A stretch of 64,000 bases of DNA from an uncultured Rhodospirillaceae bacterium (GTDB lineage Bacteria; Pseudomonadota; Alphaproteobacteria; Rhodospirillales; Rhodospirillaceae). The notes under the pieces are model-generated. The model was not told where the DNA came from. It worked only from the letters and a program-made list of their open reading frames with translations, and did no database searches. Shown in pieces: positions 46,338-56,318 of this stretch. The stretch is from the NCBI GenBank assembly GCA_943787205.1, contig CALSLN010000016.1, forward strand, positions 62,001-126,000, read 5' to 3'. The position numbers were made by a program, and so were the translations under genes. Numbering within the stretch: the first letter of the stretch is position 1; each line of letters starts with the position of its first letter.

Positions 46338-47657
46338 ATGAGTCAGCGTCACTCGGACTCAAATGATAAAACGGACACCCTTGCGTCACGTGCCGCTGCG
46401 CTGACACTTCTCAGCGGTGCTGTGCGCGAAGGGAAAGCGATCGATAAACGCTTTCAGAAGATTGCCGGGAAGCTAGAGCCGCGCGACCGTGCTTTCGTCC
46501 GACACCTTGTTGCCACGACGTTGCGGCGGTTGGGTCAAATTGACGCTGTACTCAAAAAATTTACGACGCGCACACCTCCGGCCCAGGTTGAGGACATATT
46601 GCGTTTGGGGACTGCGCAGATTTTGTTTCTCGAAACCGCACCTCACGCTGCCGTCGATACGTCTGTTGGCCTTGTGAAACGTATTCGACAGCCTCGTTTA
46701 TCTGGCTTGGCCAACGCTGTGCTGCGCAAGGTTGCGGCGACGGGCAAAGACATCATCGCCGATCAAAATTGGCCGCGCCTCAATACGCCTGGTTGGTTGT
46801 GGGATGGCTGGACAAAAGCCTACAGCGAAACTGTGGCCCATCGCATCGGCGAAGCGCACCTTACAGAAGCGCCCCTCGACATCACATTGAAAGGCCCATC
46901 CGTTTCAAAGACGTGGGCAGAAGACCTCGGTGCTGAAGCTTTGCCAACTGGGTCGTTGCGTAGAACAGAGTCCGGCCTTGTCCAAGAACTCCCAGGTTTT
47001 GCTGACGGATCGTGGTGGGTGCAAGATGCCGCTGCCGCGTTGCCTGCACAAATTCTCATGCAAGCGGCGCGGTCGTCAGCAGGGTCACGTGTTGCTGATC
47101 TGTGTTCTGCCCCTGGCGGTAAAACGCTTCAGTTGGCGGCGGCTGGCTGCGCGGTGACCTCAATAGATTCCTCTGAGAAACGACTGGAGCGTGTGCAGGA
47201 GAATCTAGATCGGATGTCGCTGTCCGCAGACATCGTGCACGCTGACGTCATGCGATGGACGCCACCCGAGCCTTTCGATGCGTTGTTGCTTGATGCGCCA
47301 TGCTCAGCAACCGGCACGCTCCGGCGCCATCCTGATTTGGGGTACCTTAAGAAACGGCGCGATGTCTTGGCCTACCCTGAAACACAAAGAGCGTTACTAG
47401 AACGGGCGGCGACGTTCCTTGCACCGGGTGGCGTGCTCGTCTACGCGGTGTGTTCGTTGGAACCTGAAGAAGGCCCAGGTGTTGTTGATGCGGTCCTCAA
47501 AGATTCTGGCTTGTCGCGACAACCCATTGACCCGGCACCTCTTGGCATCGATTCAAATTGGATTGATTCGGTCGGTGCGCTTCGGACCCTGCCGTATTAT
47601 TGGCATCAGCGCGGTGGCATCGACGGTTTCTACGCAGCAGTTTTGAAAAAAAGCTAA
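46338..47657 (+). CDS. rsmB: 16S rRNA (cytosine-C5) methyltransferase, RsmB family
   Basis: NusB-like N-terminus; VADLCSAPGGKTLQLAAAG...LLLDAPCSATGTLRRHPD...YAVCSLEPEEG. Confidence 0.94.
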   Translation: MSQRHSDSNDKTDTLASRAAALTLLSGAVREGKAIDKRFQKIAGKLEPRDRAFVRHLVATTLRRLGQIDAVLKKFTTRTPPAQVEDILRLGTAQILFLETAPHAAVDTSVGLVKRIRQPRLSGLANAVLRKVAATGKDIIADQNWPRLNTPGWLWDGWTKAYSETVAHRIGEAHLTEAPLDITLKGPSVSKTWAEDLGAEALPTGSLRRTESGLVQELPGFADGSWWVQDAAAALPAQILMQAARSSAGSRVADLCSAPGGKTLQLAAAGCAVTSIDSSEKRLERVQENLDRMSLSADIVHADVMRWTPPEPFDALLLDAPCSATGTLRRHPDLGYLKKRRDVLAYPETQRALLERAATFLAPGGVLVYAVCSLEPEEGPGVVDAVLKDSGLSRQPIDPAPLGIDSNWIDSVGALRTLPYYWHQRGGIDGFYAAVLKKS

Positions 47658-48460
47658 AGCGGCGCGACGTAGCGACGTTTAAGTTCCGCAATAGAGTTAT
47701 CTGTTAGCGCCAAGGCGCCACCCAGGTAGTGCTCGATAGACCCCGAAATAGTTCTCATTTCATCGAATGCAGCGTCTATCTTTTCTGATTGAACGGAAAA
47801 GAGGCGGTGCAAGTCTTCTTGTGTGCAATTGGGTTCGTTCTTGTACGCGGCCCAGTATTTATCGATGTAAAATTGAGTTTGAGCACGTGCGCCGTGTCCC
47901 TCAGATGTGAGGAGATAATCGCGCCGTACGTCTATAGGTTCGACACCTAACGCCGTGAGTAACAAGGCGGCGGCAATACCCGTGCGATCCTTACCGGCAG
48001 AGCAATGCAATAAAATAGAAGGATGTTCGGCGTCCAGAATGGCTGCAAACATGCCTGCGAATTGCGAGTTCTGCTCGCGCACAAATTCTCGATACGCGCC
48101 CGTTTGATCTTTCATAGCCCCGTCGATGTCGATCTCTCCAGACATCAGGCGCGCGACCGTGTTGTCTATCCCTGGTGTAACGACCGGCCATATGGGCAGG
48201 TGAGCAAATTTTGGCTTCCAGTTGACATGATATTGATTGGGTTGCTCGTTTCGTTCGTCTTCGATGCGGAAATCACAAACCAGGCTGATACCCAACGTCG
48301 TTATATCTGACTGAGAAGAGGGCTCCGTGTCGGCCAGATGGCCAGACCGAAAGAGACGCCTAGATCGAACCCGTCCGCCCCCGGCCGTTTGGTGGTCCCC
48401 CATGTCTCTGAAATTAAGTGTGCCTGGGAAACGGAGGTGTGGATCGAACTTATTCATCAT
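47654..48460 (-). CDS. Tyrosine-protein phosphatase (DSP/PTP-like)
   Basis: GTLNFRDMG..., catalytic loop HCSAGKDRTGIAAALLL. Confidence 0.92.
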   Translation of the reverse strand: MMNKFDPHLRFPGTLNFRDMGDHQTAGGGRVRSRRLFRSGHLADTEPSSQSDITTLGISLVCDFRIEDERNEQPNQYHVNWKPKFAHLPIWPVVTPGIDNTVARLMSGEIDIDGAMKDQTGAYREFVREQNSQFAGMFAAILDAEHPSILLHCSAGKDRTGIAAALLLTALGVEPIDVRRDYLLTSEGHGARAQTQFYIDKYWAAYKNEPNCTQEDLHRLFSVQSEKIDAAFDEMRTISGSIEHYLGGALALTDNSIAELKRRYVAPL

Positions 48461-48994
48461 TTAGCGGTCCAGTATTTCCCATTCAGCGCGCGTCAGGCCG
48501 TAGATATGCAATGCCATACCCTGAAAACTGAACTCTTCTCTGAACGTTTCCCCCAGACGCTTGGCGACCGCGTGAGAGCGCGTGTTGGCCGGGCTGATAA
48601 TTGAAATGATGTCGTCCCAGCCGAGTGTTTCGAAGGCAAAATCCCTGGCGGCGGCGGCTCCCTCAGAGGCGTATCCTTTTCCCCAATGGTCTCGGGCCAA
48701 GGCGTAACCAATTTCTCGTGCTGGCCACGTTTCTGGGTAATACAAACCAAGTCGTCCGGCAAAGAGGCCCGTCGATTTTTCTTCTACGGCCCATTGACCA
48801 AAACCGCGTAGCTGCCAATGACCGAGTTGCATGGCCATCGATCGCCAAGCCTCAAGTCTGCCCATGGGCTTGCCGCCCAAACTTATGAATTTGCTGACAT
48901 CGGTGTCAGCAACCATTGCTGCGTAGGCGTCAATGTCATCAGCTTTGAACGCGCGCAAAATGAGGCGTTCGGTTTCAAGTACTGGGATATCCAT
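48461..48994 (-). CDS. GNAT family N-acetyltransferase
   Basis: LETERLILRAFKADDIDAYAAMV...GYALARDHWGKGYASEGAAAARDFAFETLGWDDIISII. Confidence 0.9.
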   Translation of the reverse strand: MDIPVLETERLILRAFKADDIDAYAAMVADTDVSKFISLGGKPMGRLEAWRSMAMQLGHWQLRGFGQWAVEEKSTGLFAGRLGLYYPETWPAREIGYALARDHWGKGYASEGAAAARDFAFETLGWDDIISIISPANTRSHAVAKRLGETFREEFSFQGMALHIYGLTRAEWEILDR

Positions 48995-49045
48995 GTCGCC
49001 TACCCATGTAAAAAATTAAACCGGCTTGCGTGACATTGGGCGCAG

Positions 49046-49774
49046 TTAGGTGTCTTTCACTGCTCGCACAAAAATGTAGTCACCTTTGGTCGAGCGATTC
49101 AGCATAAACAGAGCATAGAGCGCATGACATATGGTTTTTCGAACCAAGCCGAACCGACCCATCGTGCCCTTGTTATCCATGACGTCGAGAAGGTCGCGGT
49201 ACAGGGGAGAATAGAATGGCCACCCCCAGGCGACAACGTGCTCAATGGTTAGGCCGGCGGAGCGTATTTTTTCCTCCAACTCGCCCAGTTCGTAGTTTCG
49301 AACATGTCCGACCTGTCGCTCGAAATTTCTCATTCGGCCTTGCAATGTCGAAATAATGAGTCGGCCACCGGGTGCCGTCATAGCGGCCATGTTCTTAATC
49401 GCGGTGACGTCATCAGCGATATGCTCCACCACATCTGCTGAGACGACGAGATCAAAACTCTCATCCAAAGCGTTGGTCGCAACGTCACAGTTTTTGAAGG
49501 TGGCTGTAGGTGTGACGCGCTGTGCTAAGGCGATGGCGTGATCCGAGACTTCGAGGCCCGTCCCCTTTGCTCCAACATGCTCTGTCATAAGCGTGCTTAA
49601 CAAAGACCCTTCCCCACACCCTACGTCGAGAATGGACTTGGGTGATAGATCTGCAGCCAAGAGTCTGAATAACCGGCGGCTATGGCGCGCCATTGGACCA
49701 TAGAGCCGAGTATCGTCCCAGCCCGCGGCCCATAAGTCGTCATAGGCTTCCGCGCTTATTGGATTTGCTGTCAT
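49046..49774 (-). CDS. Class I SAM-dependent methyltransferase
   Basis: SILDVGCGEGSLLSTLM...FDLVVSADVVEHIADDVTAIKNMAAMTAPGGRLIIS. Confidence 0.9.
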   Translation of the reverse strand: MTANPISAEAYDDLWAAGWDDTRLYGPMARHSRRLFRLLAADLSPKSILDVGCGEGSLLSTLMTEHVGAKGTGLEVSDHAIALAQRVTPTATFKNCDVATNALDESFDLVVSADVVEHIADDVTAIKNMAAMTAPGGRLIISTLQGRMRNFERQVGHVRNYELGELEEKIRSAGLTIEHVVAWGWPFYSPLYRDLLDVMDNKGTMGRFGLVRKTICHALYALFMLNRSTKGDYIFVRAVKDT

Positions 49775-50967
49775 GGGGCATCGCCATCATCAGCGATGGT
49801 CGGCTCCTCGATACCTGCAGCCTCGCACAGGAGGGTTAGGTAGGAGTCCGCCGCATGAGTCCAGCCGAACTGCGCGACAACGCGTTCTCGCGCAGCTTGT
49901 CCAAGCTTGAACGTATAATCACGATCTTCAATTACGGTTCGCAAGGCGTGGGCCAGTCCATCGGCGTCTTCGACTGGGACTAAAAGGCCCGTCTCATCAT
50001 TGATTACAACTTCATCTAGACCGGCGACTTTGCTGCCGATCACGGGGAGCCCTGCGGCCATGGCCTCAAGCATTGCGTTTGGCATGCCTTCGTCACGGGA
50101 TGGGAGAACGAAGACGTCCGCCTGTTCGTAAACAGCAGGTAAGTGGTCACGCTCGAGCCAGCCTCTGAAAACTACTCGATCACTCAGTCCAAGTTTGTGA
50201 GAGGCTAGCGCCAGCTCATCCTTAAGGGGGCCTTCTCCCGCAATCGTCAGGGTCCAATCTGTATGATCCTTCATCGTGGCGAGAGCCTTGAACAGCACGT
50301 CTAAGCCCTTTTGATTGACCAGTCGTCCAACAAAAAGAAGTCTCAAGGGCCCTTCTAAAGTTGGGTGTGTCGGTGGTGTCACGGCGTCGAGGTCGGCGCC
50401 AGCCGGGATCATATCAATGTCGATGTCTGGGGCATGGCGCTGCGCTAGAGCTGCAAGGCCATTAGAATTGGCGACGGTGGCGTGGGCCGAATCCCAGACC
50501 TGTGAGATAACTGGCCCACTTAGGCGATGATACAACGCCATTTCCTCGCCCATAAAGCCTGGAACATCGCCGCCCTGTAAGGATACGACGTAAGGAAGGC
50601 CCGTCACTTTTTTAAGCCACCAACCAATAGGGCCTGTCGGCATTCCGAAAAACACTAACGCTGAGTCGGCCTTGACCTGACGGGCTAGTCCAGGCGCGAT
50701 GAATAGGGCGTGCGCCATAAACATCAGCATTTCTGGAATTGAACAGCGGTCTTGCCGCCGTCTCGCGGCCCAAATCCGGTAGACCTGAACGCCTCTGTCA
50801 TTATCTCGGCGTGGCAGACTGCCCTGCGCTGCTGTCAGAACCGTAACCTTTGCACCCCGTTTCACCAGGGCACGGCCGATGTGTTGCGTGGCATTGCCGC
50901 CACCACCGCCGACCGGCGGATACTCGTAGTTCAGAAAGAGAAAGCTTGGAGGTCGCGGCGCGGACAT
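49771..50967 (-). CDS. Glycosyltransferase family 4
   Basis: FLFLNYEYPPVGGGGGNATQHIGRALVKRG...LLFVGRLVNQKGLDVLFKAL...VFVLPSRDEGMPNAMLEAMAAGLPVIGS. Confidence 0.92.
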   Translation of the reverse strand: MSAPRPPSFLFLNYEYPPVGGGGGNATQHIGRALVKRGAKVTVLTAAQGSLPRRDNDRGVQVYRIWAARRRQDRCSIPEMLMFMAHALFIAPGLARQVKADSALVFFGMPTGPIGWWLKKVTGLPYVVSLQGGDVPGFMGEEMALYHRLSGPVISQVWDSAHATVANSNGLAALAQRHAPDIDIDMIPAGADLDAVTPPTHPTLEGPLRLLFVGRLVNQKGLDVLFKALATMKDHTDWTLTIAGEGPLKDELALASHKLGLSDRVVFRGWLERDHLPAVYEQADVFVLPSRDEGMPNAMLEAMAAGLPVIGSKVAGLDEVVINDETGLLVPVEDADGLAHALRTVIEDRDYTFKLGQAARERVVAQFGWTHAADSYLTLLCEAAGIEEPTIADDGDAP

Positions 50968-51077
50968 GGCTCTTCTGTGGTTAAGCGTTAAGACGCGAAG
51001 CGTTGTCGCGGCGGAAGTAGCAGACTATACCCGACTTTCTCAAGCGCGAACCGTCTAACCCGAAGGTTGTCGACAAG

Positions 51078-51974
51078 ATGTGGTCAAACCGCTCACTCGT
51101 TTTTGTGACTAAAGTAGCCGTTAGTGCTGGGTTGCTAATTTTCATTCTGCGGCGGCTCGATTTGGCTGCGGTTGGGGAGGCCTTGGGTCGATTAACCGCA
51201 GAAACCCTCATCGTCGCTGCGGGCCTTTATGTCCTCGCGCATGCTCTCAATGGCCTAAAATTACAGATGCTGATGACCGATCGACCGCTGGCTGATCTGG
51301 TTCGCTACACCTTTGTTGCTCTCTTCTATGGCACCGTATTGCCGGGGCAATTGCTGGGGGATGCCATGAAGGCCTTCCGTTTGGTTCGGCCAGGTGATGA
51401 TGGTGCCACGGTTGTTGCGGCGGTGGTGGTGGATAAGATTACTGGCCTGGCGGCTTTGGTCCTTATTACTGGCGTGGCGCTTTTGATTGATCCGAGCGGC
51501 TTTCCAGACGCTTTTCCAGCGCTATCCTTCGCTCTTTTGGCCGGTCTTGTGCTAGCGCTTCTATTGCCAATTGTTATGCCCAGTGTTCCCAGTCTGCTCG
51601 ATAATGCTCTTGGTCGATTTCTCCGTGCATGGCGCGCCTCAGCCCAGGATTGGGGCCCCTTGTTTGCATCGCTTTTTACTGGGATCGCGTTTCAGCTACT
51701 TGCGGTCATTGTCGTCGCCTATATCGGAACAGGAATTGGCATAAGTTTGTCATTCCCGGCCTGGATTGCGGTCGTTGGCCTGGTGTCTCTCGTGCTGTTG
51801 TTGCCGGTGACCGTGGCCGGAGTCGGCTTGCGTGAAGGTGGGCTGGTAATTTTGCTTGGCTTTGTGGGAGTCGCGCCGGCAGATGCTGTCGCCCTCTCAT
51901 TTGCTTTACTGGGGTACACGTTATTTGGCGCTTTGCTTGGCGCTTTAGCTGATTTCACTGGGCGAAAAAGCTAA
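51078..51974 (+). CDS. Lysylphosphatidylglycerol synthase TM region / UPF0104 (flippase-like) membrane protein
   Basis: Polytopic; FVALFYGTVLPGQLLGDAMKAFRLVR...VVDKITGLAALVL...LPVTVAGVGLREGGLVILLGFVGV. Confidence 0.85.
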   Translation: MWSNRSLVFVTKVAVSAGLLIFILRRLDLAAVGEALGRLTAETLIVAAGLYVLAHALNGLKLQMLMTDRPLADLVRYTFVALFYGTVLPGQLLGDAMKAFRLVRPGDDGATVVAAVVVDKITGLAALVLITGVALLIDPSGFPDAFPALSFALLAGLVLALLLPIVMPSVPSLLDNALGRFLRAWRASAQDWGPLFASLFTGIAFQLLAVIVVAYIGTGIGISLSFPAWIAVVGLVSLVLLLPVTVAGVGLREGGLVILLGFVGVAPADAVALSFALLGYTLFGALLGALADFTGRKS

Positions 51975-52072
51975 TGGCTAGGCGATTCGTTTTGTTGGCG
52001 ATAGTCGTTGATACAAACCTTTCCTCGACTGCGCGGCCACATCACTGTACAAGTCGATCTTCATGATCACCT

Positions 52073-52110
52073 AAGGTGACTCGCCGAGCCGGCAGTCACC
52101 TTATTTATTT
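52073..52110 (+). terminator. Strong hairpin (candidate terminator or small-RNA 3' end)
   Basis: aaggtgact-c-gcc-gagcc-ggc-agtcacctt followed by atttattta. Confidence 0.55.
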
Positions 52111-52204
52111 AGTAAGGAGCGCACTCTGTTGGGCCGCGCTGCAATCTGCAGTTATCCTGGCCTCGCATTGAGCTTGCTCTTTGCTCTTTCGAAGGAGATA
52201 TCTT

Positions 52205-52432
52205 GTGAGTCATCACAAATTTAAAGTTGGGCAACACGTAAAGTTTGATGCGCCGTCAATCAGAATGACGACGCGCGTTGCTGATCCTGATGCTCCGAAA
52301 GAAAATTACGAAATCATGCAGTTGCTGCCACCTGATGGCACGACGCTGCAATATCGGATTCGGGGCGGCGCGATTGGCCATCACCGGGTTGTTGCGGAAA
52401 CCGAAATTGATTTGGTCTCCCCAGAATCTTAA
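52205..52432 (+). CDS. Small conserved hypothetical protein
   Basis: GTG start after aaggaga; SHHKFKVGQHVKF...YEIMQLLPPDGTTLQYRIRGGAIGHHRVVAETEI. Confidence 0.65.
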   Translation: MSHHKFKVGQHVKFDAPSIRMTTRVADPDAPKENYEIMQLLPPDGTTLQYRIRGGAIGHHRVVAETEIDLVSPES

Positions 52433-52468
52433 TTCGTTCTTGAACCGCAAGCCGGTTCACCTAAACGA

Positions 52469-53377
52469 CTAAGACTGTTTTCTCACCGTTATAATCAATG
52501 GCGTCCAGCCTTGCAGGGCGATGATGATGCTTGCCGCTAAATGATTGAGTTTTAGTGTTGCTACAAGTTTCACAAGCCGACCAACTTTTCCCAGCGCCAT
52601 CCAGCGCCCCACGGCGGCATCCCCCATGCGTTCACGAAAGACATCCTGACCCAGGCCTATAATCTCCAGCGGTGTTGATTCCGCGATCTCAATAAGTGCT
52701 CGACGAGCCCAAACAGGGTTAACCTCCGTCCGAATGGTGGCAGCGAAAGCTGGGTCCTTGCCGTATACGGTTTTCATCCACCAGCAAAAGAACCGATTAG
52801 AAAAAATTGGTGGGTGGAAGGCTGCGTAGTGTCCGTCGAAGTATGAAAAATAATTCGGGCAAACGATCTGAACGATGCCTCCCGGCTTAACAACCCGAAT
52901 CGCTTCCCGCAAAACTTTGGCAGGCTCGGCTGTATGCTCGAGAACATTTGACGAATAAACAATATCAAAGTGATCGTCGTCGAAGGGAAGGTTTTCACCC
53001 GTTGCACCCACGATCTTTAATGGGTCCAAATTGTTTGCCGAGATTAAATCACGCGCGATAGCGGCAGATTCCCCAAAGCCTTCGCCCTCCGGTTCGACAG
53101 CCGTGCCCTCGATCCCGAAGTGTTTCGTCCACACAATATGTGTTACTCCGCATCCCGCGCCGATTTCTAGAACGCGTTTTCCATCTATATCGGTAACCCG
53201 TTGTAAGATTGTGGCGGCCTCTAGCGCGCGCGCGGGATCAAGTGTGTCTGCCGCAAATTGATCTGGATCCAGACCTTGAAGTGGCTCGAAGTAGACGCCC
53301 TGACTTTCACGAACGCGGGAAAAGGCCTCGTCGGTTATGAGGCAGTCTGGCGTGGATATGCTGTCTGCATTGATCAT
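52469..53377 (-). CDS. Class I SAM-dependent methyltransferase
   Basis: VLEIGAGCGVTHIVWTKHFG...FDIVYSSNVLEHTAEPAKVLREAIRVVKPGGIVQIVCPNYFSYFDGHY; ATGA overlap with asnB. Confidence 0.88.
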   Translation of the reverse strand: MINADSISTPDCLITDEAFSRVRESQGVYFEPLQGLDPDQFAADTLDPARALEAATILQRVTDIDGKRVLEIGAGCGVTHIVWTKHFGIEGTAVEPEGEGFGESAAIARDLISANNLDPLKIVGATGENLPFDDDHFDIVYSSNVLEHTAEPAKVLREAIRVVKPGGIVQIVCPNYFSYFDGHYAAFHPPIFSNRFFCWWMKTVYGKDPAFAATIRTEVNPVWARRALIEIAESTPLEIIGLGQDVFRERMGDAAVGRWMALGKVGRLVKLVATLKLNHLAASIIIALQGWTPLIITVRKQS

Positions 53378-55227
53378 GCTGAAGCTTTTAGGCCATGAGA
53401 CAACGCCATCCAACACCATAAGGCGGAGCGGTCATCACGCCCACTAGACGTATGGCCGGTCCAGCGGCCCTTTAGCCAAGAAGCATCGGTGTGTGGAACC
53501 GTCGTATCGGGTGGATCCATGCTGCGTAGCCATCGTGATAACGGAATTCCAAACCCTTTCTTTTTACGATTTAAAATATCACCAGGGAGTCTTTCTTTAA
53601 GAGCGCGCTTCAGAATCCACTTTGTCGCGCGTCCCTTTAACTTGGCTTGCCATGGCAGGCGTTGAGCAAAATCCGCGACGCCGTTTGCAAGAAAAGGGCT
53701 TCGCACTTCAAGGCCGACGGCCATGCTCGCCCTATCCGTTTTAGTCAGAATTCCATCTGGCAAATAGTAACGGGTGTAAAAATCGAGTGTCTTGTCGACA
53801 AGGTGTGGGCTTGGGCAACTTTCCCATGCTGCAATGGCTTCGCTGTATAGGGCTTCGGCCGCGACCGGTTCACGAAAGAGGTCGCTGATGTCTTCAGGGC
53901 TTAAGGCCCCTAGCCAACGTGGGTTCCATTGGCTTCTTGGGTGTTTCAATCCGCGTAGTCCGCGGTTCAGCACGAAATCAAAACTCATATTGGCATCAGA
54001 GCGCGGGAGCCAACTGGCGATATGTTTTATTGCGTCGTGTACAGGCTGTGGCACGGCTTTGTCGTATAGGGCGGCTCGGTTGAGAATCCTAAATGGGTCG
54101 TAGCCGGCGAATAGTTCGTCACCACCGTCACCGGATAGCGCCACGGTCACGTGTTTGCGTGCAAAAGCACAGAGAAGGTGTGTTGGCAATATTGATGGGT
54201 CGCCTTGCGGTTCATCGAGCTTTGACAACAACGGGGCGAGGCTACTCTGAGCGGCGTCTAGGTCGCATATTTCTACATGGTGGGTGCTGCCGACGCGCAA
54301 TGCCATCTCTTCGGCCCATGGCGATTCATCAAAACTGGTTTCCCTAAATCCGATAGAAAACGTGTCTAAGGTTGAGGGCTGTCTTACGTCTGCGGCGCAC
54401 GACAGGATGGCGCTGGAGTCAACGCCCCCAGACAAAAACAGTCCTAGTGGCACATCAGAGTCCAAACGCGACGTTACGGCGTCGCTTAACGCAGACTCTA
54501 ACTCTGAAGCCCAGTCGTCTGGAGTTCCAGGAAGTGTGTTTTGGCCGTCGAGAGAAAATCGCCAGTACGTATCTGTTTGCACGGATAGAGTCTTTGCATC
54601 GACGGTAAGATGTTCGCCCGGTAGGAGTTTTGAAACGCCTTCGTAGGGTGTGTGTGGCGCGGGAAAAAAACCATGAGCAAAAAATTTCTGAAGACCAATT
54701 TTTGAAACGCTAGCCTGTTTTAAGGAAGGGTGTTCCAGTACCGCGGTGAGTTCTGAACCAAAAACAAAGGCATCTGATAGATCCGCATAATAAAGTGGTT
54801 TTTCCCCAAAGCGGTCTCGGGCCAATGTGACGGTGCTTTTGTTTCGATCGTAAATTGCGAGGGCGAACATGCCGTCGATTCGAATGAACAGATCGCAACC
54901 CCATTCTTTCCAGCCATGCACCAAGACTTCCGTATCTGCGTGGTTCGATGTGAAATGGTGGCCGAGTTTCTCAAGTTCTGCACGGAGGGCGCGGTGGTTG
55001 TAGATCAGGCCATTGAAAACAACAGCCACGGTGCCTTCAGAATCCCACATTGGCTGTGGGCCGCCGGATGGGTCTAGAACAATGAGGCGGCGATGGCCCA
55101 GGTAAACCGGGGCGTGATGGTCGCGATAATATCCTTCGCCATCAGGCCCGCGATGAACTAATGCCGCTGTCATCGAGCGCAGTACGTCTTCGTCGCCGCT
55201 GCCGACGAATCCAGCTAGGCCACACAT
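53374..55227 (-). CDS. asnB: Asparagine synthase (glutamine-hydrolysing)
   Basis: MCGLAGFVGSG...ALVHRGPDGEGYY...VPLGLFLSGGVDSSAILSCA...VALSGDGGDELFAGYDPF...LPDGILTKTDRASMAVGLEVRSPFL. Confidence 0.95.
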   Translation of the reverse strand: MCGLAGFVGSGDEDVLRSMTAALVHRGPDGEGYYRDHHAPVYLGHRRLIVLDPSGGPQPMWDSEGTVAVVFNGLIYNHRALRAELEKLGHHFTSNHADTEVLVHGWKEWGCDLFIRIDGMFALAIYDRNKSTVTLARDRFGEKPLYYADLSDAFVFGSELTAVLEHPSLKQASVSKIGLQKFFAHGFFPAPHTPYEGVSKLLPGEHLTVDAKTLSVQTDTYWRFSLDGQNTLPGTPDDWASELESALSDAVTSRLDSDVPLGLFLSGGVDSSAILSCAADVRQPSTLDTFSIGFRETSFDESPWAEEMALRVGSTHHVEICDLDAAQSSLAPLLSKLDEPQGDPSILPTHLLCAFARKHVTVALSGDGGDELFAGYDPFRILNRAALYDKAVPQPVHDAIKHIASWLPRSDANMSFDFVLNRGLRGLKHPRSQWNPRWLGALSPEDISDLFREPVAAEALYSEAIAAWESCPSPHLVDKTLDFYTRYYLPDGILTKTDRASMAVGLEVRSPFLANGVADFAQRLPWQAKLKGRATKWILKRALKERLPGDILNRKKKGFGIPLSRWLRSMDPPDTTVPHTDASWLKGRWTGHTSSGRDDRSALWCWMALSHGLKASA

Positions 55228-55246
55228 AAGCGATGACGGTTTAATG

Positions 55247-56230
55247 TCACGGATTGTCGTCCATGTTTATGCTGTGGCGCACAGTATATTGCCGCTTGCC
55301 TTGAGATTCGAAGTAAACACGAACCATGACCTCGGCGAGTAGCCCCATGAGAATGCACATCACGCCCGTGATGAATCCCAACGTGAATAATAGGGGCAGC
55401 GGTGTTTCAACGAACGACGTGTTCTCAAACCACTTCAGGTACAGCGCCCACAGACCAGCGACAAACGAGATTCCAAAAAAACTAAATCCAACGGTTCCGA
55501 AGATATAAATCGGTTTCGCTTCGTATTGGGTTAGGAACTTGACGACCAACAGATCGAGAAGAACCTTGAAAATGCGACTGAGTCCGTATTTAGAGACCCC
55601 TCTCTCTCGGGCGCGATGGCTGACTGCTATTTCCGCAATCTTCGCGCCTTGCCAATGGGCATAAATTGGGACGAAGCGATGCATTTCGCCGTAGAGACGG
55701 AAGTCTTCCAAAACATCGCGGCGGTAGGCCTTAAGAGTACAGCCGTAGTCTTTCAAGCGTACGCCTGAGACCCAGGAAATGATCCAGTTGGCAATACGGG
55801 ACGGGAGAACGCGTGACCAAAATGTGTCCTGGCGATCCTTACGCCAGCCGGAGACAACACCAAAACCTTCGTCCAGTTTTTTGAGTAGCTTACCAATATC
55901 AGCTGGGTCGTTCTGTAGGTCGCCATCCATGGGCACGATAACATCGCCCTTGGCATGGTCGATGCCAGCCATCATGGCTGGTGTCTGTCCGGCATTACGC
56001 TTGAAATGCAGGACCTTAAAGCGGGCGTTGTCCGTCGCTATGCCAGATAGTTTTTCGGCCGTGTCATCCGTTGATCCATCATCAACAAAGATTACCTCGT
56101 AGGGGCGATCCAAGGCATCTAACGCGGGAGTTAAAGCCTCACAGAGGGGCGTGACGTTATCGCCTTCGTTGAATAACGGAATAATGACGGATACCAGACC
56201 CGAATTCTCACTCACTTGATTTTGCACCAC
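55247..56230 (-). CDS. Glycosyltransferase family 2 (ArnC/DPM-like, two C-terminal TMs)
   Basis: VSVIIPLFNEGDNVTPLCEAL...EVIFVDDGSTDDTAEKL...GVSKYGLSRIFKVLLDLLVVKFL. Confidence 0.92.
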   Translation of the reverse strand: MVQNQVSENSGLVSVIIPLFNEGDNVTPLCEALTPALDALDRPYEVIFVDDGSTDDTAEKLSGIATDNARFKVLHFKRNAGQTPAMMAGIDHAKGDVIVPMDGDLQNDPADIGKLLKKLDEGFGVVSGWRKDRQDTFWSRVLPSRIANWIISWVSGVRLKDYGCTLKAYRRDVLEDFRLYGEMHRFVPIYAHWQGAKIAEIAVSHRARERGVSKYGLSRIFKVLLDLLVVKFLTQYEAKPIYIFGTVGFSFFGISFVAGLWALYLKWFENTSFVETPLPLLFTLGFITGVMCILMGLLAEVMVRVYFESQGKRQYTVRHSINMDDNP

Positions 56231-56318
56231 TGAGGGTAGCCCCGTTACCGATGTCGTTTAGATAAGTATGAAAGGTTATTTGCGTTATGTCCAAGGACCG
56301 TGACGCCGAGTATCCGAG

